From assembly GCA_028279155.1 (NCBI GenBank), contig JANQST010000099.1, positions 1 through 9,888 of the forward strand: 9,888 nt of DNA. Direction: 5' to 3'. This document shows, one piece after another, positions 1-6,492 of this stretch. A program made the translations under genes and the position numbers. This stretch comes from Cyclobacteriaceae bacterium (GTDB taxonomy: Bacteria; Bacteroidota; Bacteroidia; Cytophagales; Cyclobacteriaceae). The stretch's first letter is position 1. Every line of letters starts with the position of its first letter. A model generated the notes under the pieces. It was given only the letters and a program-made list of their open reading frames with translations. It had not been told where the DNA came from and searched no databases.

Positions 1-684
1 GCTTAAGTTTTGATACCATTCAGGTGTCCACGAATTGTGCAACGCAATCATATATTGCCCTTCATAGAAAACATTTTGGGCAGAAATATCTTCAGAGAGC
101 CAAAATGAAAGATACTTTTCCATGGCACTTGTTGAATTGGGAAAATAGATCGATTCAGGGGTAAATGCCGTTCTATACTTGTCTATTTGGAGCGCATTGT
201 ATTTTTTATCCTTAAGTTTCTCATTGACTATGTTATTAGCGAAATGATCCCATTTTACACCTTTTTTATTTTCTAATCGTTCAATCCTATTCAAAACCTC
301 CTCATACCATTCATGTACAAGCAACGCTCCAGGTCTTGCCATCATAAATGCCATATGACTAGCAAACGTCACAATTTCATAGTTTCGAAGAAATTCAAAT
401 AACGGACTAAGATCATTTACTAGGATCATATCAGCGTCAATGAAGATCCCACCATTGTGTTTCAATACTGCCGCCTGTACTATATCTTTTTGTAATCCAA
501 AATAGACAGAACTGAACTTCTCCGGATCAATAGAATCCTTAGGAATGTGTTCCCATAGATTCGAATAATCCAATAAGACATGATCAAAGCCCTGAATAAA
601 CGGCTCCCACTTTTCCATGCAAAGTTCAATATATGGTACTATTCTGTTCCTTGGTTCCCAAAAGGTGTAAATCGTTCGATTCAT
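1..684 (-). CDS. DXD-type glycosyltransferase (Gly_transf_sug-like), 3' end missing
   Basis: Reading the minus strand from the ATG at 684-682 gives 228 codons with no stop before the window edge, so the C-terminus is missing. The protein begins MNRTIYTFWEP, like the N-terminal strand of enzymes in the Gly_transf_sug / capsular-polysaccharide-synthesis group. Residues 66-67 (KD) followed by HNGGIFIDADMILV at 76-89 are the family hallmark: D83-A84-D85 is the DXD motif that binds the metal and sugar nucleotide. A late HNSW motif (216-219) is also usual near the end of this fold. An in-frame TAG lies about 25 bases upstream, so this ATG is the first Met available. The enzyme probably transfers a sugar from a nucleotide sugar in the cytoplasm; donor and acceptor cannot be read. 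It is divergent from the six-gene operon at 875-6458 and could supply a further glycosylation step, or belong to an unrelated surface-glycan locus on the left. The fold is fairly secure and the role is open. Confidence 0.88.
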   Translation of the reverse strand, partial: MNRTIYTFWEPRNRIVPYIELCMEKWEPFIQGFDHVLLDYSNLWEHIPKDSIDPEKFSSVYFGLQKDIVQAAVLKHNGGIFIDADMILVNDLSPLFEFLRNYEIVTFASHMAFMMARPGALLVHEWYEEVLNRIERLENKKGVKWDHFANNIVNEKLKDKKYNALQIDKYRTAFTPESIYFPNSTSAMEKYLSFWLSEDISAQNVFYEGQYMIALHNSWTPEWYQNLS

Positions 685-741
685 GACTATGTCACAAAAA
701 ATTGCTTCAAGCTATATGTTTCAGAAAATATAACTCAATTC

Positions 742-756
742 TATCAGCAGCTGATA
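742..756. promoter_or_regulatory. 15-bp perfect palindrome in divergent intergenic region (possible operator)
   Basis: The sequence TATCAGC-A-GCTGATA has two perfect 7-base arms around one base. The one-base centre cannot form a hairpin loop, so a dimeric DNA-binding protein site is more likely than a terminator. It lies 57 bases upstream of the minus-strand glycosyltransferase start and 62 bases upstream of the -33 element of the plus-strand promoter, where it could affect either gene. A 7-base-arm palindrome is expected by chance about once in 10-20 kb, so location is the only support. Confidence 0.3.
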
Positions 757-818
757 AGCAATTCAAATTTTGAGTTCGATTCTTAAAGTCCGTATACCGC
801 ATGTAGATTTTATTATTC

Positions 819-848
819 TTGTTTATGAAATTGAAAGAAATAACTTTG
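819..848 (+). promoter_or_regulatory. Bacteroidota-type promoter of the six-gene operon
   Basis: TTG at 819-821 is followed by exactly 19 bases and then TAACTTTG at 841-848. This is a full match to the Bacteroidota consensus (-33 TTG, -7 TAnnTTTG). Transcription would start a few bases after 848, giving a leader of roughly 15-25 bases before the ATG at 875. The site lies inside the open frame that extends upstream to a TTG at 770, which argues against that longer start. It is the only convincing promoter found for the six co-directional genes to 6458. Confidence 0.7.
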
Positions 849-874
849 AAGAATACCATCTTAACTTTATCCGT

Positions 875-1261
875 ATGCTAAAAAGTCGAAAGGCCAAGCT
901 CGCTATTGACAAATTTCCTGGTGAAATAATCATTGTTGACTTTGAATCCGGTTCGTATTATAGTTTGAGAGGCAGTGCTTGCATAATTTGGGAACAGTGT
1001 GAATCTGGTATTGAAAAAGATGACGTTATTGCATCTTTTGATAATATTTCTGGTGAGCAAAGGAATCAAATTACTATTTTTCTAAATGACTTGGTTAAGG
1101 AAAACCTACTTGAGCAGGTCGAACACCATAGTGTCAAACCGACAGAAAAACACAATTACGAGGATATCCTATTTGAGAAATACAATGATATGGAGGAATT
1201 AATAATGCTAGATCCCATACACGAAGTAGATGAACGGGGATGGCCTCATAAGAAAGACTAA
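875..1261 (+). CDS. PqqD-like RiPP recognition element protein with C-terminal extension
   Basis: This 128-residue protein has a PqqD-type domain at about 8-82. The signature is PGEIIIVDFESGSYYSL (15-31), then GSACIIWE (33-40) and FLNDLVKENLLE (69-80), matching the winged-helix peptide-chaperone pattern 'vvlD..sG.yy.Ln..a..iWe ... fl..L...gLl'. Such RiPP recognition elements (RREs) bind the leader of a precursor peptide and present it to modifying enzymes. Residues 91-128 form an extension beyond the domain, including FEKYNDMEELIMLDP (100-114) and GWP (122-124). This tail resembles the leader segment of lasso-type precursors (P-x-L-x-x-Y-G-D-L-x-x-L-T) but has no Ser, Thr or Cys. The ATG at 875 is preferred to an in-frame TTG at 770 because the promoter at 819-848 lies between them and the PqqD similarity starts after 875. 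It is the first gene of the operon, nine bases before the kinase-like gene. The domain call is strong; the tail's role is inferred. Confidence 0.85.
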   Translation: MLKSRKAKLAIDKFPGEIIIVDFESGSYYSLRGSACIIWEQCESGIEKDDVIASFDNISGEQRNQITIFLNDLVKENLLEQVEHHSVKPTEKHNYEDILFEKYNDMEELIMLDPIHEVDERGWPHKKD

Positions 1262-1270
1262 GCGCCTGTT

Positions 1271-2290
1271 ATGGGAAGAGATTTTTTTAATCTACTCAAT
1301 ATAGGAGACCAACCATTGACAGTTATTGAAGAACTTCAAACACATTATTATACTATAGGAAAAGAAGTTCTTGCTATCAACTATAATGAAAACCTTGAAG
1401 AAATTTTGGGAAAGAGCCTAAGGCATGTCGAAATTCCACCACAGCCAGTAACCGATTTTAGAATAGACTGCTTAGTTATTAATCCTGATTTTGGATTTCC
1501 ATTTCAAAAAGAAGATTATGGCGCACAAGGGCTTCTTGACCGTTACAATGATGAGTATCACTTTTCGACTTTTCACCATGGGGTAAACTCCTATTCGTTT
1601 TATAACAGGAAGTCCAAACATGGATATTATTTAGTTAGGAATTCAGCTGACATCCCAGTTTGGGAAGCCAGTTCTCCTTTTAGAAACATTTTTCATTGGT
1701 GGTCTGGTGACACAGAATATCAGCTGATACATGGAGCATATCTAAGCATATATGGGATTGGTATAATTCTCTCTGGAAAAGGAGGTTCAGGAAAATCCTC
1801 CACTACCATTGGAGGAATTCTTAATGGCCATAAAACACTAGGTGAAGACTACTTATTGATAAATCCATACTTAAATGAAGTATATAGTCTTTATTGTACG
1901 GCGAAACTAGATCATAATGCAATCAACAGATTTCCTGAATTAGAGGTTTTTATTGATGCTAGGAACACAAATGAGGAAAAAACCCTCCTATACATTGAAG
2001 AAATTAGAAAAGGGGCTATTAAAATATTTGGCAAAGTGAATTTTCACTTACTTCCACAAGTCAATAATGGAACTCACACATCTATAAATACTACTAGTAG
2101 TTCGAATAGTTTTAGAAGTTTGTCTCCATCAACCATTTTTCAATTGCCACGCTTAGAAGAATTGTCCTTTAAAAAATGCAGTAAATTTTGCAGAACTATT
2201 CCTGCTTACGAAATTTCATTGGGTACCGATCCTGAAGAAATTAACAACGTGCTTGATGAATTTATAAAGAATCAATTGCAAGCTCAATGA
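1271..2290 (+). CDS. HprK-like P-loop kinase (RiPP-cluster type)
   Basis: A 339-residue protein with an HPr-kinase-like C-terminal half. IHGAYLSIYGIGIILSGKGG (153-172) leads into the Walker A loop GKGGSGKSS (169-177), which binds ATP. LGEDYLLIN (190-198) follows at the place where true HprK has its catalytic Asp-Asp; here it is Glu192-Asp193. The N-terminal 140 residues are not the HprK serine-phosphatase regulatory domain and match nothing I can name. The second HprK/P signature after the P-loop region is not recognisable, so this is unlikely to be the carbon-catabolite regulator. Close relatives in lasso-peptide clusters (for example PadeK of paeninodin) phosphorylate the precursor peptide, often on a C-terminal Ser. 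By analogy this enzyme may phosphorylate a peptide held by the PqqD-like protein encoded just upstream. Its stop overlaps the next start as ATGA. The fold is confident; the substrate is inferred. Confidence 0.82.
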   Translation: MGRDFFNLLNIGDQPLTVIEELQTHYYTIGKEVLAINYNENLEEILGKSLRHVEIPPQPVTDFRIDCLVINPDFGFPFQKEDYGAQGLLDRYNDEYHFSTFHHGVNSYSFYNRKSKHGYYLVRNSADIPVWEASSPFRNIFHWWSGDTEYQLIHGAYLSIYGIGIILSGKGGSGKSSTTIGGILNGHKTLGEDYLLINPYLNEVYSLYCTAKLDHNAINRFPELEVFIDARNTNEEKTLLYIEEIRKGAIKIFGKVNFHLLPQVNNGTHTSINTTSSSNSFRSLSPSTIFQLPRLEELSFKKCSKFCRTIPAYEISLGTDPEEINNVLDEFIKNQLQAQ

Positions 2291-2961
2291 AACAAGCAAT
2301 TTCTGTTATTGTCCCATGCTATAATGGCGAAAAATACCTTCGAGAAGCATTAGATAGTATTGAAAGCCAGGGTTGGGAATTCGAAATCATTTTCATTGAT
2401 GATGGTTCAACGGACAATAGCAAGAAAATTGTTGAAACGGAGTATCCTCATATAAAATATCATTTCAAGGAAAACTCTTCTGCGGCAGGAGCCAGAAATA
2501 AAGGAATACCTTTAGCATCACATGATTTTATTGCTTTTCTGGACGCAGATGATATCTGGATTCCGAATAAAACCAAATTGCAAATGGAGGTGTTCAGGAA
2601 AAACCCGGAATTGGATGTTGTTGGTGGGCTTATGGATTACATTATAATGCCTGAGAGCAAATACCGCGCTCATCTTTATTCTTCTGAGCCTATTGAACAT
2701 ACTCTACTTGCTACCTTAATAGTGAAAAGATCGGTTTTTGATCAAATTGGAATGTTTGATGAATCACTTAAATTAGGTGAAGACCTGGATTGGTTTTTGA
2801 AATTAAGGGAAAGCACACTGACGTACGAAGTAATTGATTCGGTTGTCTTCCACTATCGTATTCATGAACAAGGGATAACTGCCAGGAAATCGTTCAAAGG
2901 CTTAGGAACAATGGACGTGATTCGAAAAGCATTAGAACGAAAGAGAATTACAAAAAAATGA
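2287..2961 (+). CDS. Family-2-type glycosyltransferase, first of a tandem pair
   Basis: A 224-residue GT-A fold enzyme with no membrane segment, so cytoplasmic. Seen in order: VIVPCYNGEKYLREALDSI (8-26), the nucleotide-binding IDDGSTD (37-43), ARNKGI (69-74), the DXD-type metal site FLDADDIW (84-91), and GEDLDWF (164-170), the usual acidic site near the catalytic base. The C-terminal part has HYRIHEQGIT (189-198) and ends in a basic ALERKR stretch (215-220). It probably transfers one sugar from a nucleotide donor by inversion; donor and acceptor are not readable. It starts inside the kinase gene's stop (ATGA) and its own stop overlaps the next glycosyltransferase in the same way, so translation is probably coupled. 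In this setting the acceptor may be a modified peptide rather than a surface polysaccharide. The family is certain; the substrate is unknown. Confidence 0.9.
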   Translation: MKQAISVIVPCYNGEKYLREALDSIESQGWEFEIIFIDDGSTDNSKKIVETEYPHIKYHFKENSSAAGARNKGIPLASHDFIAFLDADDIWIPNKTKLQMEVFRKNPELDVVGGLMDYIIMPESKYRAHLYSSEPIEHTLLATLIVKRSVFDQIGMFDESLKLGEDLDWFLKLRESTLTYEVIDSVVFHYRIHEQGITARKSFKGLGTMDVIRKALERKRITKK

Positions 2962-3638
2962 AAAGTATATCTGTAGTCATCCCGGTCTACAATACTGAAA
3001 AATATGTTTCAGAAGCAATTGAAAGCGTCCTAAGTCAATCTTATCCTGCTGAACAAGTAGTTGTTGTAAATGATGGATCAACTGATGGAACAGCAAAAAT
3101 CCTTGACTCAATTCGTGGTATTCAAGTAATTCATCAAGAAAATAAAGGCATAGGACCTACATTGAACAATGCATTAGAAATCACTAATAGTCAGTTTATC
3201 TCCTTTCTTGACGCAGATGATCTTTGGTATCCTAATAAACTTGAAAAGCAAATGATCGCATTGGAGAAAATGGACTATTCAGGAATTGTTTTTGGTCAGA
3301 TCGAGCAATTCCTTAGCATGGATATTGATCACAGTTTAGAAGCTAGACTAGAAACTCCAAAAAAATTTCTACCAGGGGTCCATCGATCCACCATGTTGAT
3401 AGACAGAAAATCAATGGACCTGGTTGGGTGGTTCTCAACTGAATATTTATCAGAAGAGTTTCTTGATTGGTATCTCCGTGCAAAAGAAGCTTTGATTCCT
3501 ACAACAATTCTTGATGAAGTGGTTGCTAGAAGGAGAATACATGGAGGAAATATTACTCTTGGTTACGAAAGGAAAGAGAAAAATGAATTTCCTTCAATTA
3601 TTAAGCAAGCCCTAGATCGAAGAAGATCAAATCAATGA
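2958..3638 (+). CDS. Family-2-type glycosyltransferase, second of a tandem pair
   Basis: A 226-residue GT-A enzyme similar in layout to the gene before it, suggesting tandem duplication and divergence. Visible motifs are VVIPVYNTEKYVSEAIESVL (6-25), VNDGSTD (37-43), the DXD site FLDADDLW (83-90) and EEFLDWYLRA (166-175), where the first enzyme has GEDLDWF. The end carries RRIHGGNIT (192-200) and the basic ALDRRR (218-223), closely matching the RIH...T and ALERKR of its neighbour. The conserved UDP/GDP-sugar site and acidic site look intact, so it should be active. The two enzymes may add successive sugars or act as partners. It overlaps both flanking genes by four bases (ATGA). No membrane anchor is seen. 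The specific sugar and acceptor cannot be read. Confidence 0.9.
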   Translation: MKSISVVIPVYNTEKYVSEAIESVLSQSYPAEQVVVVNDGSTDGTAKILDSIRGIQVIHQENKGIGPTLNNALEITNSQFISFLDADDLWYPNKLEKQMIALEKMDYSGIVFGQIEQFLSMDIDHSLEARLETPKKFLPGVHRSTMLIDRKSMDLVGWFSTEYLSEEFLDWYLRAKEALIPTTILDEVVARRRIHGGNITLGYERKEKNEFPSIIKQALDRRRSNQ

Positions 3639-5293
3639 GGGACGCATTGATTCTTATACGCACATTCCTTGGCAAGTTTTCCCATAGAGAATTTATAGCT
3701 CTTCTATTGATTTTGATTGTTTCTGCCAGTTACATTCCAATTCCGCTTTTATTGAGAAGGATTATCGGACAATTACAACTAGACCAAATCGACATGGATC
3801 TGCTTGTGAGTCAATGTCTATTTCTTTTTGGTGTCTTCGCCTTTCAGACAGTTGGTGTGCTTGTTTCAAGGAAGATACTAGTTAATTATATCAGAGATTC
3901 AGTTCAACAAAATCGCAGTAAGCTTTTAGGGCTCTATTTAAATAATTCTACTCCTATTAAGAGTGAATCCCTTTCAAGTTTGCACAAAAAATTGTATTCA
4001 GATACAGAAATGTCCGATCGTTTTTTTAATTCCCTTCTTACCAATATTATTCCTGCCTTAGTCATTGCGACTGTTTCCTTTGGTATCATGGTTTACATAA
4101 ACACTATCTTGATGCTCGTTGTTTTAACCCTATCTGTCTTCACTGTATTAATCATTCAATATTTTAAGAGAAAAAGAGATTCAGCATTTTCTGAATATCA
4201 AACGAACTATGAAAGTTTCAATAAGTTGCTGCTTTTCGTGCTGAGGTTTAAACAACTGATTTCGATGCAGTCAATGGAGAAAAGAGAACATGAAAACATC
4301 CATAATAATCTTGTAAAACTTAAAGACAAAGGTGTTCAAATGGAAATGAGCTTCTCAAAAGCAACAAGTATTCAGGAATTTAGCCAATCAAGCATTCTAG
4401 TAATCATTCTATTTGTCTCGGCATGGTTAAAAACCGCTGGAAAAATTGAACTGGAAGTTATTCTGATTTTTTTCTTTATGATGTACGTACTTAGAAAACA
4501 ATTTTTAAGCATTTCCAATCATTTACAAAACATGTCTGAGGGAATTTATGCGCTGAAAAATTTAAATGAATTGGAGGTTAGTCTAAGAAACTCAACTGAT
4601 CAATACAATGCAAACTCTCTTAAAAAAGTCAAATTCAATGGGTCATTAAAGTTTGAGAATGTTTACTTCAATTATGACCAACATTCTATCCTATTAAAAA
4701 ACGTTACTTTTTCCTTACTACCTAAAAAGATTAATCTCATTCAAGGAGTAAATGGTGTAGGTAAGTCTACTTTAATGCTTCTGACTTTAGGTTACTTAAA
4801 ACCCAATAGAGGTTCAATTTTAATTGAAGGAATTGATTCAGCATCATTGGACTTTCATTCATTCAGAAAAAGTGTTGGTGCAATATTCCAAGAAAATGAA
4901 TTGTTTGAAGGTACAATCAGGGACAATTTGACCTATGGTATTGATTCAAATAAAAATGGTGTTCTAAAGGCATTAAATCGAGTAGGAATGGCTGAATGGG
5001 TGAATCAATTACCTGACAAGCTTGATACAGAAATTAATGAGTTAAATAAAAGTATATCTGGCGGACAAAAGCAACGACTGATGTTAGCTAGAGCATTACT
5101 ACAAAAGCCGAACCTTTTAATTTTAGATGAGCCGACAAATCATTTGGATTTGGAATTTATCAAAAGCCTAATAGATATTTTTAAAAGTCTGAAGAATTCA
5201 ATTACTATCATGCTAATAAGTCATGACGATAGACTTGCAAAAATTGCAGATCAAAAATTACTAATTCATGCGAAGCGAATTGAAGTTTCTTAA
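3635..5293 (+). CDS. ABC exporter, fused membrane and ATPase domains
   Basis: A 552-residue half-transporter of the peptide/lipid exporter type, expected to act as a homodimer in the inner membrane. Hydrophobic segments at about 19-40, 57-77, 137-175 (probably two) and 252-287 (probably two) give six helices. The ATPase domain has all key motifs: Walker A GVNGVGKST (371-379), Q-loop Gln419, signature SGGQ (475-478), Walker B LLILDEPT (494-501) with catalytic Glu499, D-loop with Asp505, and switch His530. There is no N-terminal C39 peptidase domain, so unlike many bacteriocin exporters it would not cleave a leader itself. It follows two glycosyltransferases with an ATGA overlap and is followed by the nucleotidyltransferase gene with a 26-base overlap. 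Its likely cargo is the operon's modified peptide product, although a lipid-linked product remains possible. Confidence 0.92.
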   Translation: MRDALILIRTFLGKFSHREFIALLLILIVSASYIPIPLLLRRIIGQLQLDQIDMDLLVSQCLFLFGVFAFQTVGVLVSRKILVNYIRDSVQQNRSKLLGLYLNNSTPIKSESLSSLHKKLYSDTEMSDRFFNSLLTNIIPALVIATVSFGIMVYINTILMLVVLTLSVFTVLIIQYFKRKRDSAFSEYQTNYESFNKLLLFVLRFKQLISMQSMEKREHENIHNNLVKLKDKGVQMEMSFSKATSIQEFSQSSILVIILFVSAWLKTAGKIELEVILIFFFMMYVLRKQFLSISNHLQNMSEGIYALKNLNELEVSLRNSTDQYNANSLKKVKFNGSLKFENVYFNYDQHSILLKNVTFSLLPKKINLIQGVNGVGKSTLMLLTLGYLKPNRGSILIEGIDSASLDFHSFRKSVGAIFQENELFEGTIRDNLTYGIDSNKNGVLKALNRVGMAEWVNQLPDKLDTEINELNKSISGGQKQRLMLARALLQKPNLLILDEPTNHLDLEFIKSLIDIFKSLKNSITIMLISHDDRLAKIADQKLLIHAKRIEVS

Positions 5294-6458
5294 GGGTCAA
5301 CCCTATTTCTACCCAGCCGAAAATGAACTTCTTTTAATCAAAGCAGCAGTAGGTAATGAAGAAGATGAAGTTTTGTTCAACTTTGAAAAATGGATAAATC
5401 ACCATTGTTTTTCCGATTTCCAATTCACCAAGAATCATGTGTTACCGCAAGTTTATGATAGTCTTGAGGAAGGATCTAAAAAGATATTGCCAATGGTCTA
5501 TAGCAATTTTAGACACCTGGAAATTGATCATCATTTAGTCAATCAATTCGCTGGTTTCCACCGATATGTGACCTACAAAAACAGAATGCTTAGAAACGAA
5601 CTTGATGTTTTTGTAGATTATTTAATTGAAGACAGTATACCCTATTACATTAAGAAAGGTCTTGCATATTTGAGCCTTTACTATGATGATTATGGAGCTC
5701 GTGTTACGCAAGACATTGATATTGTAATTCCTAAACATCTGGTAGAAAATGCATTAGATAGACTCGATCAAAAAGATTGGAAGAGTACCACCAATTGGAA
5801 AATGAATTCAATAATGAATTCTTTAACTCACGCTATAACCGTGAAGAAATCTTCCTACGAAATTGACCTTCATTGGCAATTTTCTCATCATCCAGTTGGA
5901 TCAAAATGGAATCAAATAATTATTGAAAACAAAAAAGTTCACGATAAAATCAACGTTCTCTCGAATGAGATGAACTTAATAGATACACTTACTCATGGGT
6001 ATCGGCACAATCAAGTGCGACCAATACGGTGGGTCTGTGATTCCTGCAAAATTCTGAGTTCCGGCATTGAGAATTGGAAGTTTATTGTTGATTTTGCAAA
6101 AGAGTGCAATGCTTCTTTACCAATTTCAGATGGGTTAAAATTTTTAAAAAGAGAGCGTTTAAGTCACATTCCTGAAGAAGTCTTGGTTGAACTTGCAGAG
6201 TTGCCAATTATCGGTAGTAGTGTGAAGTATTATCAAATTTCAAGTCAACCAACCTCTCACGAACAATTAAAGAATGTGATTAGAAATGCTTTGATTTTCT
6301 CAAAAAATCCAGTTTCAGCAATAATCAAAATATTAAAACATTATCGCTTAGTTTGGAACCAGCCTTCCTACTTACATTTAATTTTCAACGGTATCCTCAT
6401 TACCATTGAAAAGATTTTTTTCAAAAGGAAGTTATTCCTTAGAAGTATCAGAAACTAG
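5268..6458 (+). CDS. NTP_transf_5-type nucleotidyltransferase
   Basis: A 396-residue protein with the layout of the NTP_transf_5 group within the polymerase-beta nucleotidyltransferase superfamily. IPYYIKKGLAYLSLYY (124-139) holds the strand-Gly turn (usually LKG in the family, here KKG). ARVTQDIDIVIP (144-155) supplies the two metal-binding aspartates, D149 and D151. EIDLHWQF (198-205) supplies the third, D200. Downstream, THGYRHNQ (242-249) and IRWVCD (253-258) match the family's histidine and Trp-Asp motifs. Such proteins recur in lasso-peptide clusters; the pseudomycoidin homologue acts after a kinase to decorate the phosphopeptide. The start chosen is the ATG at 5268, inside the exporter gene; the next in-frame Met is about 75 codons later and would lose family sequence. 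It is last in the operon. All catalytic residues are present, but the actual group transferred is unknown. Confidence 0.82.
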   Translation: MRSELKFLKGQPYFYPAENELLLIKAAVGNEEDEVLFNFEKWINHHCFSDFQFTKNHVLPQVYDSLEEGSKKILPMVYSNFRHLEIDHHLVNQFAGFHRYVTYKNRMLRNELDVFVDYLIEDSIPYYIKKGLAYLSLYYDDYGARVTQDIDIVIPKHLVENALDRLDQKDWKSTTNWKMNSIMNSLTHAITVKKSSYEIDLHWQFSHHPVGSKWNQIIIENKKVHDKINVLSNEMNLIDTLTHGYRHNQVRPIRWVCDSCKILSSGIENWKFIVDFAKECNASLPISDGLKFLKRERLSHIPEEVLVELAELPIIGSSVKYYQISSQPTSHEQLKNVIRNALIFSKNPVSAIIKILKHYRLVWNQPSYLHLIFNGILITIEKIFFKRKLFLRSIRN

Positions 6459-6492
6459 ATTAATTGCAACGGATCTAAGATAGGATTATTCT

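Noticed and set aside
580..786. Plus-strand 68-codon open frame
   Set aside because: Mostly antisense to the minus-strand sugar transferase, no recognisable motif, and it crosses the divergent intergenic region. The minus-strand frame has a clear family signature.
770..874. TTG-initiated N-terminal extension of the PqqD-like protein
   Set aside because: A consensus promoter at 819-848 lies within it, the added residues lack PqqD similarity, and a normal ATG exists at 875.
825..881. Tiny 18-codon ORF considered as a precursor peptide
   Set aside because: It contains the promoter -7 element and starts upstream of the predicted transcript start; no leader or core features.
1271..2290. Bona fide HPr kinase/phosphorylase (hprK)
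   Set aside because: Lacks the recognisable N-terminal domain and second signature, and sits in a RiPP-like operon without PTS genes.
6440..6478. Possible terminator between the nucleotidyltransferase and CapA-like genes
   Set aside because: Only a 5-base stem (TAGAT/ATCTA) with a 12-base loop and no U tract; too weak to call.
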